Source: Actinobacteria bacterium UBA4426 (GTDB lineage: Bacteria > Actinomycetota > Actinomycetes > S36-B12). From it: a stretch of 27,116 bases of DNA. Below, piece after piece: positions 15,511-23,057 of the stretch. The DNA lies in NCBI GenBank assembly GCA_002390705.1, contig DGQA01000046.1, forward strand, positions 1 through 27,116, read 5' to 3'. The stretch's first letter is position 1; each line of letters begins with the position of its first letter. The position numbers and the translations under genes were made by a program. Below the pieces are notes generated by a model. That model saw only the letters and a list, made by a program, of their open reading frames with translations. It was not told where the DNA came from and searched no databases.

Positions 15511-15927
15511 TCACTTTAAAGGTGGCAGGGCCGGGTCCCTGTTGACAACATTAATCTCGGGTGAGTTTTTCAATGTATTTGTCACGTAACACACCCGCTC
15601 AGCTGAGGCAATTAATGTGGTGGCTGTCTCTTCGGGTACTGGGATTCTCACGCTGATCTCAATTTTACTGAACCTTGGCCCATCGTAAGTTCCGATCACG
15701 TCCACTTCAATGCTTGAAAGTTCCAGATCTCTTTTACTTGCAGCGTGCGCCAATGACATAACGAAGCAGGATGCCACAGAGCTCAGGAAAAGGTCTGTCG
15801 GCTGGGGACCGGTGTTCGTCCCTCCCACCCGCTCAGGTTCATCGACCCGAGTTAAGAACTCGCCAGCTATCACGTCCACTTGATAGCCGCCTAGCCATCG
15901 TGCGGTCACCAATCGATCTGCAGCCAT
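15511..15927 (-). CDS. OsmC-family protein
   Basis: The 138-aa protein has the OsmC/Ohr fold: a first strand pair (VTARWLGGYQVDVIAG), then GPQPTDLFLSSVASCFVMSLAHAASKRD with the first cysteine on the central helix. The second cysteine is in AERVCYVTNTLKNSPEI. The pair could act as a thiol peroxidase centre for organic hydroperoxides or other electrophiles. The start is the ATG at 15927, with GAGGTGG about 5 nt upstream; a GTG at 15954 also lies in frame but has its GGAG too close. It is convergent with the XRE-cupin gene (25 nt apart) and 171 nt downstream of allH. That gap contains TATACT and TTGACC elements, so the gene may have its own promoter. Confidence 0.85.
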   Translation of the reverse strand: MAADRLVTARWLGGYQVDVIAGEFLTRVDEPERVGGTNTGPQPTDLFLSSVASCFVMSLAHAASKRDLELSSIEVDVIGTYDGPRFSKIEISVRIPVPEETATTLIASAERVCYVTNTLKNSPEINVVNRDPALPPLK

Positions 15928-16098
15928 TGAATCCACCTCAACTATTTCATTCACACTCCACGGCTATAAACATCAGGTCAAGTATACAATTTCGATCAGT
16001 AATGGCCACGGTTTTAGGGTGATACACACTCGGAGCCGTAGACTTTTTTTCAATATTAATTGGCGCTTTGATTTGCCCAGTGACGTTGTTGATTCTGC

Positions 16099-16923
16099 TT
16101 ATCTCATCATTTGGGCTTGTCCCTTTGGAGTGGAGCGTAGATCACTGAAGTGGGCCGCATCCAGTGCATTCGGCAGATACTTTAGGGCCATGAGTGCCCC
16201 ATACGCGAGGTCCAGGCCTGATGAGTAACCGTGTTCCGTGAGGCGTGCGCGCGATGCTCGCGCTGCTACCTCTTGACCGAATGCGCATGACTGTAAAAAA
16301 GTGTGAAGTGTCTCGATTGACTGCCCGACCGCTGCCCATCTAAGGAACGCACGCGAAATCTCATGGGTTGCCGCGGTACTTACAATCCCTTCGCGCATCA
16401 CTCGATCATGGACCCCGAGAATCGAGTCCACGGCCAGGATGCCTGCAGCAACATCGTCGCCGGCTGGGGTTAATCCCGCCCCGTGGCCAATGACCCGTGC
16501 GCATGCACCGACGAGATCTCCTACCTGCAAGAAACTGGCCAAGTCATCTTCCAACAAATCGTCTGATGTGCCGCTCAAATTGAGATTTGGGACGTGACAC
16601 AACACCGTGCTGAGTAAACCAGTGGCTCTTCTCATATCCGGGAACACGGTCGGTACCCACAGCTGCTCAGAGATGGGCACGACTCGATCTACAACGCGCA
16701 ATTCTCCTTGGCGCACCTCTACCGGATCGCCCACGGCACCAAGAGGCAACGTGTTCATTCGGGCATGGAGAGGGCCCGAAGGGACGCTAGCGATGGTGAG
16801 TGCGAAAACGTGTGCGCCCACCCGGATATACATCGCCTTACGAAAGCTAGCAATGACCCGGCCCGCAGAGCTTTTTTTGAGCCCTTCGCGGACTCCTTCC
16901 CCCGTGTCAAGGGAAAGGTTCAC
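16099..16923 (-). CDS. allH: DUF2877 protein, AllH-type subunit of oxamate-carbamoyltransferase-like enzyme
   Basis: The 274-aa protein is recognised by GHGAGLTPAGDDVAAGIL, the central motif of the DUF2877 family (E. coli YlbF, now AllH). In E. coli AllH works with FdrA (AllF) and YlbE (AllG) as the oxamate carbamoyltransferase. The N-terminal half (GRVIASFRKAMYIRVGAHVFALT, then GPLHARMNTLPLG) also fits. The GTG at 16923 overlaps the allG stop in GTGA, so the pair is translationally coupled. It is the last gene of the seven-gene minus-strand operon that begins with the phosphosulfolactate synthase. No clear terminator follows in the 171-bp gap before the OsmC gene. Confidence 0.87.
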   Translation of the reverse strand: MNLSLDTGEGVREGLKKSSAGRVIASFRKAMYIRVGAHVFALTIASVPSGPLHARMNTLPLGAVGDPVEVRQGELRVVDRVVPISEQLWVPTVFPDMRRATGLLSTVLCHVPNLNLSGTSDDLLEDDLASFLQVGDLVGACARVIGHGAGLTPAGDDVAAGILAVDSILGVHDRVMREGIVSTAATHEISRAFLRWAAVGQSIETLHTFLQSCAFGQEVAARASRARLTEHGYSSGLDLAYGALMALKYLPNALDAAHFSDLRSTPKGQAQMMR

Positions 16924-18344
16924 TCCACTCCTTCCCCCCGGGTAACAAGGTCAACAAGGGCTTGCTCAAACCCTTCAAGTGGCGCCGTCGCAACACCAGC
17001 CCCGATCTGCCCTGCCCCTGACGAATGATGAAGAATTCCTGTGGTGACCTTGGGGCTAATCCCAGTCTCAACCACTTTTCGTACATCCACTCCCAGTGGG
17101 GTGCCTCGAAAACCCGTGGTCGGCAATTTGAATCGGCTACTTTCCTGAACACATATCCGTCTCATATCTTCGGTGGCGCGGGCTGCATCGGACATCGACC
17201 CGCCGAGAAAAGCTGCTACCGCTGGAGACCCTGCTGCAGCAGCTCCCCCAAGCCCAATCAGCTCGAGTACCGCACTGTCGCCCATGTCAAGGGCGGCATC
17301 TTCCGAGCTGAAACCCGCGTAATACAACGCATCTGCCACCGGGGGAGCCGGACAAATGTACCAACGGGGCGAGTCCCCCACCTTCACCCCAAAAGTGGTC
17401 CCGTTGCGCGCCATCGTCGTGACCATTGTTGAACCAGATACTTGCTCCGCTGCGAGCATCAGTGACTTTGCCGCCGCCATAGCAATTGTGAGGAAGAAGA
17501 GGTGATTCTTGGACAGATAATCAGCGAAGGCCACCGAGCCTTCATCATTTCCCAATCGGACAATTGATGTGAGCAGATCGCGGACTAAAAGATTTGTCGT
17601 CGCCTGCGTGCGCATGTGGACGTCGTCGCCCATCTGCACTCCCTGTGATGCCAACGACATAATGTCAATCGGACCACTTTCCTTGAGGATCTGTGAGATT
17701 CTCGGCTGGGCAACCTCCCGCAAGAAGATCAGCCTTTCTATCGCCGCTGGTGACTCCCGGCCAAACCACGGAACGTCCCCTGGACCCTGGTTGACGGGCG
17801 CGAATCCCACTGTCCCGGACTCCGCATTTTCAGCCATCCACACCGGTGTTGTGGGTCCGATGGCTGAAGCCATCGGCACCACGGTCGCATGATCATTGGC
17901 AGCAGCAAGTGTGACGGAACCCTCCGTGAGCAACCGGTCAGCTGTATCAACGTCTTGTGCCCACCCTTCCGCAATTGTTGCAGCGCGCATCGATCGCCGT
18001 ACCGGATCACATACAAATTCGTACTCAATGGGCGGACCAGCATGCAGCAGGGTGCGATCTGGGAGCGTAGGCAAGGCATCCCGCGCGGCCGCCACTCCAA
18101 TGAGCATCGGCACCCCCTTATCAATCCTGCGAGTTGCCTCAACATTCGCCTTGTCGTATTCCAAAGATTTCATTGCGTAAGAATCAGTGAGTGCCCTAAG
18201 AAGAACCGGTGAATTTCCCGAAGGGACACGCCAGTCCACGTGAGTTACCGCAGCTCCTTGTTCGCGGACCGCCTCCGCGAACAAGGAAAGTCCCACGTTG
18301 ATTATTGCCGCGTCCTGTGGCAACTTATGAGGAGTTGTTTCCAT
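16920..18344 (-). CDS. allG: DUF1116 protein, AllG-type subunit of oxamate-carbamoyltransferase-like enzyme
   Basis: The 474-aa protein belongs to the DUF1116 family (E. coli YlbE, AllG). Typical segments are THVDWRVPSGN near the N-terminus, LHAGPPIEYEFVCDPVRRSMRAA, VQMGDDVHMRTQATTNLLVRDL, LSKNHLFFLTIAMAAAKSLM and TTMARNGTTFGVKV. It is the large partner of FdrA and AllH in carbamoyl transfer between oxalurate/oxamate and carbamoyl phosphate; the substrate here is not shown. The ATG at 18344 lies 17 nt after the stop of the argininosuccinate-lyase-like gene, so it is in the same transcription unit as the coenzyme M genes. Its FdrA partner is encoded 6.4 kb away on the other strand. Confidence 0.87.
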   Translation of the reverse strand: METTPHKLPQDAAIINVGLSLFAEAVREQGAAVTHVDWRVPSGNSPVLLRALTDSYAMKSLEYDKANVEATRRIDKGVPMLIGVAAARDALPTLPDRTLLHAGPPIEYEFVCDPVRRSMRAATIAEGWAQDVDTADRLLTEGSVTLAAANDHATVVPMASAIGPTTPVWMAENAESGTVGFAPVNQGPGDVPWFGRESPAAIERLIFLREVAQPRISQILKESGPIDIMSLASQGVQMGDDVHMRTQATTNLLVRDLLTSIVRLGNDEGSVAFADYLSKNHLFFLTIAMAAAKSLMLAAEQVSGSTMVTTMARNGTTFGVKVGDSPRWYICPAPPVADALYYAGFSSEDAALDMGDSAVLELIGLGGAAAAGSPAVAAFLGGSMSDAARATEDMRRICVQESSRFKLPTTGFRGTPLGVDVRKVVETGISPKVTTGILHHSSGAGQIGAGVATAPLEGFEQALVDLVTRGEGVE

Positions 18345-18361
18345 ATTCTTGGCTCACTTCC

Positions 18362-19837
18362 TTATCCTTGGACGAGTTCTCGGGCACGGATCAGCAGATG
18401 GGATTCCGCCGATTCACTATTATTCTGCTCAGTGCCCAATCGTGTACGCAAATCAAGGGCCGCCGCCAGAAGACTTCCAGCCATCGCGGTGACGATGTCC
18501 GGGGCTGCACCCCCGATCGACTTTCGCGATTGGATCAAAGTCATCGGATCAAAGATCTCGTCGAACTCGTCAGTCTCAACTTGTTCCGGATCAAACCCAC
18601 CCTCACTCAGTGCCCAGGTGATGTCCTCTGCGGAAATTCCTCGATCACCCTCGGCGGCGTGCGTAACAGCAACACGAACGACACGGTGGGCCGTGAGGTA
18701 ATCCAGTCCACACGAACGCATCAGCAGATGGGCGGCATCGGTAGCCTCAGTACTCGAACCTTCGATTGCCGCTTTCATGCGAGCCTCATGCACTACGAGG
18801 TCACGCACTACTGAGGTAAGCAATCGCGTTACCTGACCAGCCAAGGCTAATGATCGAGGAAGCTCGCCATAGCCATAAATGTGAGTATCACTGCGCGCCG
18901 AAGGGGCCTTGGAAAGGGCAAGTTGTCCAGTCAGACGGCCGATCAAAATCCCAGTTGAGCCCCTGATCACTGAAAGCGCGTACGGATTACGTTTTTGGGG
19001 CATGAGCACACTGGGTCGCACCGACGAGTTCCCCAAAGACAAAAAGCCGAACTCCCTGCTGGCAAAGATTTCAAGGTCCTCGGCGAGTCGATCCTGACCC
19101 AACGTCAAAGTGGTGGCGGTAAAAAGTACATGCAAAAACGGATCCGTCTGCCACATGGCATCCCGGACATGCTCGATCGGTTTATTGAAGCCGAGGTTAT
19201 GGGCCGCCCGCATCCGGTCCCGAATAATTACCGACCCATTCGCGCCACCGGATCCGGATACGCTCGAGTTGACATGCACGTGCTCAGAAAGTAACCGATT
19301 AGCGTCTCGAAGCACTGGATCAGCAAACGACAGCAAATAGTGACCGAATGTCGAAGCCTGCGCCGGTTGGAGATACGTATAGTCAGGCATTAATGAGTGG
19401 GAGTGCTCAATACTCCGCGCGCAGATCGCCTCAATCAATGCACACGAGTCCTGTGTCAGCCCAAGGACCTGTTGACGCACCACTAGGCGTAATGCCGTGC
19501 GAACTGCCTCCCGCCGCGTTCGACCAGCTCGTAGTGAACCAGCGACCGGTCCTACGAGGTTGATAAGAAACTGTTCTCTACACGTCACCATCTCACCGAT
19601 TGACGGGTCGTAATTAACTTCTGAGCTGGTTAAGGATTCGAGGTGAAGGAGACCGCCGAGCAGGGTCTGTGCGTCCGCCCGCGAGAGCGCTCCTGCGTCT
19701 AACAAGTCCAACGCGTGTGCGATATCCGCGATATTGAGTGCATTGTGCAGGATGGAAGCATCTGCAATCTCCCACGCGTACCCGGATTCGGCGAGTTCCG
19801 GGGAGACGTCAAACATTTTCGGCCACCACGCTTCCAC
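18362..19837 (-). CDS. Argininosuccinate-lyase-like aspartase/fumarase-superfamily enzyme (XcbD-like candidate)
   Basis: The 491-aa protein has the superfamily's three-region layout with the mobile signature loop PSVLMPQKRNP. Ser276 and Lys282 sit at the positions of the catalytic Ser and substrate-binding Lys. Two key features differ from true argininosuccinate lyases. The conserved THLQ motif reads TYLQ, with Tyr155 in place of the catalytic His, and the loop's GSS is PSV. So it is unlikely to make arginine; a different elimination or decarboxylation is more plausible. The bacterial coenzyme M route uses an enzyme of this type after phosphate elimination. The start may be GTG 19837 or ATG 19816; both overlap the PLP enzyme gene (29 or 8 nt). 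Confidence 0.8.
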   Translation of the reverse strand: MEAWWPKMFDVSPELAESGYAWEIADASILHNALNIADIAHALDLLDAGALSRADAQTLLGGLLHLESLTSSEVNYDPSIGEMVTCREQFLINLVGPVAGSLRAGRTRREAVRTALRLVVRQQVLGLTQDSCALIEAICARSIEHSHSLMPDYTYLQPAQASTFGHYLLSFADPVLRDANRLLSEHVHVNSSVSGSGGANGSVIIRDRMRAAHNLGFNKPIEHVRDAMWQTDPFLHVLFTATTLTLGQDRLAEDLEIFASREFGFLSLGNSSVRPSVLMPQKRNPYALSVIRGSTGILIGRLTGQLALSKAPSARSDTHIYGYGELPRSLALAGQVTRLLTSVVRDLVVHEARMKAAIEGSSTEATDAAHLLMRSCGLDYLTAHRVVRVAVTHAAEGDRGISAEDITWALSEGGFDPEQVETDEFDEIFDPMTLIQSRKSIGGAAPDIVTAMAGSLLAAALDLRTRLGTEQNNSESAESHLLIRARELVQG

Positions 19838-20816
19838 GGTTGCCCATCACCGCAAGTGATTCGATCGCCCCCGGCAATCCTCCCGTCAGCCACCACACCA
19901 GAGTGTCTTTGGACTCACGGGTTATTTGAGAAATTATCTCGTAAGACGGGACACCGTATGTCGGGTCGAGAAGAACCCCAGCTCCCCGGAATGCTTGTTC
20001 TCGTGCCAATCCACCATTCTCATCCAGCTCTTGACCATGGGAACCCACTGCGTCAATGATGGTGAAATTCGCCATTGATGGTGCCCCCCGTCCCAAAAGT
20101 TCCGAGATTTCCGTTGACAAGTCGCTGATGATGCCACCCATCTGATCTACATTTCGACTCACTGACACGCCCACAATCTTCCACAAGGCTCCCAAGAAAT
20201 CACTGCCCGCAAGGATCCCTGCAATCGAGGCACCGGACCCAACGGGAAGCACCACGGTTACCTGATTGGGATCCGTACCCCTCGCGTTGCATTGCTCATG
20301 CAGTTCAATTGCCGCTCTGGCAAAGCCCAAGCCACCCACGGCAGTCGCGCCGCCTCGGGGGACTGGGTACGGCCCTCGGCCCTCGGCTGCTAACTCCACT
20401 GCCCTTTGTTCGACCTGTTCATTTATCAACGATCGGTCCAGCCCGGTAAAGTGAATTACCGCGCCGGTTGACTGTGCCATTAATAGAGGTACCGGCCACA
20501 CATCCATCGGCTCTCCCGCCACCTCAATTTCACAATCAAGGCCAACTGCCGCTGCGGCATGCGCACAGGCTCCAATGAAATTAGACCCTGCCGCTCCACC
20601 GGTAACGACAACATTGGAGTCGCATTTGACGGCGTCCGCCATGAGGTACTCCAATGGCCTTACCTTGTTGCCGGCCAGTCCGAAGCCCGTGAGGTCATCA
20701 CGCTTGAGAAGAATGGGGGCCGCCGCGTCGACCTGCCACGGCGCGGCCCGGTGCAGGGCTGTCGGAAATTGACCCAGGTGAGTTCGAGGAAATCGATCAG
20801 TCGGATTCACCGTCAC
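19809..20816 (-). CDS. D-cysteine desulfhydrase/ACC deaminase-like PLP enzyme (XcbE-like candidate)
   Basis: The 335-aa protein is a fold-type II PLP enzyme. ILLKRDDLTGFGLAGNKVR contains the Schiff-base Lys51, and VVTGGAAGSNFIGACAHAAA the segment that binds the substrate carboxylate and carries a Ser near the PLP. VVLPVGSGASIAGIL is the phosphate-binding glycine loop. In D-cysteine desulfhydrase and ACC deaminase the usual sequence is QSNH/QSNQ; here it is GSNF, suggesting another substrate. In the bacterial coenzyme M pathway a homologue performs the thiolation step. The only plausible starts are GTG 20816 and GTG 20810, overlapping the upstream lyase gene by about 20 nt. It sits between two lyase genes of the same operon. 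Confidence 0.85.
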   Translation of the reverse strand: MTVNPTDRFPRTHLGQFPTALHRAAPWQVDAAAPILLKRDDLTGFGLAGNKVRPLEYLMADAVKCDSNVVVTGGAAGSNFIGACAHAAAAVGLDCEIEVAGEPMDVWPVPLLMAQSTGAVIHFTGLDRSLINEQVEQRAVELAAEGRGPYPVPRGGATAVGGLGFARAAIELHEQCNARGTDPNQVTVVLPVGSGASIAGILAGSDFLGALWKIVGVSVSRNVDQMGGIISDLSTEISELLGRGAPSMANFTIIDAVGSHGQELDENGGLAREQAFRGAGVLLDPTYGVPSYEIISQITRESKDTLVWWLTGGLPGAIESLAVMGNRGSVVAENV

Positions 20817-22158
20817 CCATTTCGATCAGTGACAAACAGTGGTCGATAAGGGGACCGGTGGTTGGCCCGACACTCATCCACTCGAGCACGATTTCCGGTG
20901 ACACGTGGGCTGCTGCGGCAATCAACGCTGCAATCGACTGAACATCTTCGGTTCCGTCTCTTTCAGAGAGAGCCACCTGCATCAATTCCTGCGCCTGATG
21001 TTTACCAATCCTTGAAGACAGAGCGTGCAGAACCGACTCCGTGTTCCCCGGACCTGCAGATTCTAGATTGCGCAGCATCTTCTCCGGATGGACGCGCAGC
21101 CCAGCAACAAGGTCCGCCGCCACGCTAGCTGCCTTGCCTGTGCACATCGCGACCTCAGGCAACATGGCCCACTCGGCTTTCCAGCTTCGGCCATCTCGTT
21201 CATGACTGGACACAACACCCTCAACTAGAACTCCTGCCGCGGCACGCGCTATCCGCGACAAGGTATCCAGGTGCTCACTCAATTCCGGGTTTTGCTTGTG
21301 CGGCATGGTGATGCTGCCCACTGCGTGGACATCTCTTGATTCGCTGAGTTCCCCAATTTCTGGTCGAGCCAACTCGTAGATTTCGTTGCCGACCCGAGCA
21401 AGTGATGAGGCCACTGTTGCCATGGTTGTCCCGAATTCTGCGATCCTGTCTCGGGTGGCCGTCCAAGACATACCAGGGTCACCCAGTCCGAGGAGTTCGC
21501 AAAATCTGCTCCGTAGGTGTAAGCCCTGATCGGGAAAGAAAGCGAGTCCGCCGGTCGACCCGGCGAGCTGCCCCACGCTCCACCGCGCCCGCGCCCCGTC
21601 GATCCGTTCAATGTGTCGATTCATCTCGTCCGCCCACGTTGACACTTTGAATCCGAATGTCACCGGTGTGCCCAGTTGGCCGTGGGTGCGCCCAGCGATC
21701 GTCGTGTCCCGGTGTTTTTTTGCCAATTCCACGCACGAATCACGCAGGTTCACAAGGTCCGCACGGATGAGATCACCGCTATCGCGCATGACCATGCCAA
21801 ACCAGGTATCTGTCAGGTCTTGAACCGTAATACCAAAATACACGTACTCTGTGGAGGAGCTATCGAGAATCTGCTGCAGTCCACGGATCAGTCCCAGGGT
21901 CGAGTGTGAGGTTCGCCGGGTCTCCGAACTGATAAAATCCTCATCCAGTAATTCCACCCGTGCTTTGCTCGCGATACCCTCAAATGCAGCATCGGGGATA
22001 ATTCCTAGTTCAGCTTGGGCTTGTGCTAACGCCACGAGAATATTGAGCCAAGCCTGCAGCCTGTGCTTATGCTCAAACATACGATCGTATTCAGGTGTAC
22101 TCCATCCATGGGCATACATGGATGAGGCAGTCAAACGGTTGTCCACGTCGGGTCCCAT
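20797..22158 (-). CDS. Adenylosuccinate-lyase-like aspartase/fumarase-superfamily enzyme (XcbC-like phosphosulfolactate lyase candidate)
   Basis: The 453-aa protein resembles adenylosuccinate lyases: WSTPEYDRMF at the N-terminus, AGRTHGQLGTPVTFGFK with the catalytic His159, and the signature loop GSITMPHKQNP (281-291). The catalytic Ser282, Lys288 and Asn290 are kept, but the second Ser of GSS is Ile283. Given the phosphosulfolactate synthase two genes upstream, it is the best candidate for the enzyme that eliminates phosphate from phosphosulfolactate to give sulfoacrylate, known as XcbC1 in Xanthobacter. A purine role is less likely in this context. ATG 22158 overlaps the upstream gene by 28 nt; ATG 22119 is a possible shorter start. 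Confidence 0.83.
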   Translation of the reverse strand: MGPDVDNRLTASSMYAHGWSTPEYDRMFEHKHRLQAWLNILVALAQAQAELGIIPDAAFEGIASKARVELLDEDFISSETRRTSHSTLGLIRGLQQILDSSSTEYVYFGITVQDLTDTWFGMVMRDSGDLIRADLVNLRDSCVELAKKHRDTTIAGRTHGQLGTPVTFGFKVSTWADEMNRHIERIDGARARWSVGQLAGSTGGLAFFPDQGLHLRSRFCELLGLGDPGMSWTATRDRIAEFGTTMATVASSLARVGNEIYELARPEIGELSESRDVHAVGSITMPHKQNPELSEHLDTLSRIARAAAGVLVEGVVSSHERDGRSWKAEWAMLPEVAMCTGKAASVAADLVAGLRVHPEKMLRNLESAGPGNTESVLHALSSRIGKHQAQELMQVALSERDGTEDVQSIAALIAAAAHVSPEIVLEWMSVGPTTGPLIDHCLSLIEMGDGESD

Positions 22159-23057
22159 GTACGTGCTAATTCATTGATCGCTTCACGGATGTCAACCAGA
22201 GATGCTCCCCATGGCACGACAACCCGGCCGTTCTCAATCTCGATTGACTCCTCAAGGAGGCAGCACTTTGTTATTGTTGCCGTTCCCGATGATCCTTCGC
22301 GTTCCCTTGGGCAGAAGGACACCATCGGCGGGTGGTCCCCATAGAACCACTCATGTATCTGTGCAGATCGTTCACATCCGACCATGGTCCAATCTTCGCG
22401 ATCGGGACGTTGGTCTAGGTAGGAAGTGCGGGCGCCAATAATTTCTGTGTCAGAGCCTCGGCAGGGAAGTAGATAATGCCCACTCGCAATTGTCGATCCA
22501 AACGAATCCAACGTCAACGCATCTAGATGCGCGACTATCGGAGGTAGGTCTTCGGCCACTTCGAGGAGCCGGCGTACTTGATCAAACAGTTTCGCGGGAG
22601 TCGGGGGGATTACTTCAGTGACGTGGATGTTCAGTGGTTGTGGGTTGAGAATAAAACTGATGTGGGAGTACAGGCCTTCAACCACGACAGCCTTCGCTTC
22701 AGGGGCGTGATTCGCTGCGGCGCGCGCTAGATTGGACGGAATCGCCGTGTCAATGCTCGCATCGGTGACAAAGGTGCACTCAGTCGGATCTGCCAGGATC
22801 TCGACACTCGTCACGGGCGAAAAGAGGGGCACCGGGTCCGCCCTCTGGACCGTCGCCAGCCAAACCCCATTCGGCTCATGGACCACGAGGAATCGAGTTC
22901 TTCGGTATACTTCTCGACCCGTGAAGTGCGCGGTGAGGGACTCCCAGGTGAAGGAGTCTGTGGAGTGGGTCACGGAGACACCTCGGTAGGCGCTGGGAAC
23001 CACATTGATCCGAGATCGAAGAAGGACTTGACCGGGGTCTGTCCAGGTATCTGTCAT
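22131..23057 (-). CDS. Uncharacterised 308-aa protein inside the coenzyme M operon
   Basis: I do not recognise a family with a known function. The protein is soluble with no signal peptide. The N-terminal half holds strands such as REVYRRTRFLVVHEPNGVWLAT, and the middle contains the helix LFDQVRRLLEVAEDLPPIVAHL. The C-terminal half has four cysteines, one in LLPCRGSD, one in MVGCERS and an adjacent pair in TKCCLLEES, and WFYGDHPPMVSFCPRE. The ATG at 23057 overlaps the phosphosulfolactate synthase stop in ATGA, which argues for co-translation and a shared pathway. It could supply a coenzyme M step not covered by the other four genes, or act as a scaffold; neither can be shown from sequence. 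Confidence 0.75.
   Translation of the reverse strand: MTDTWTDPGQVLLRSRINVVPSAYRGVSVTHSTDSFTWESLTAHFTGREVYRRTRFLVVHEPNGVWLATVQRADPVPLFSPVTSVEILADPTECTFVTDASIDTAIPSNLARAAANHAPEAKAVVVEGLYSHISFILNPQPLNIHVTEVIPPTPAKLFDQVRRLLEVAEDLPPIVAHLDALTLDSFGSTIASGHYLLPCRGSDTEIIGARTSYLDQRPDREDWTMVGCERSAQIHEWFYGDHPPMVSFCPREREGSSGTATITKCCLLEESIEIENGRVVVPWGASLVDIREAINELARTWDPTWTTV

Noticed and set aside
16019..16228. 69-aa plus-strand frame between the OsmC gene and allH
   Set aside because: Mostly antisense to allH, no ribosome binding site and no recognisable motif.
18362..22158. Reading the two lyases as argH and purB housekeeping genes
   Set aside because: Key residues deviate (Tyr for catalytic His, GSI and PSV loops), and the operon contains phosphosulfolactate synthase and a PLP enzyme, not arginine or purine genes.
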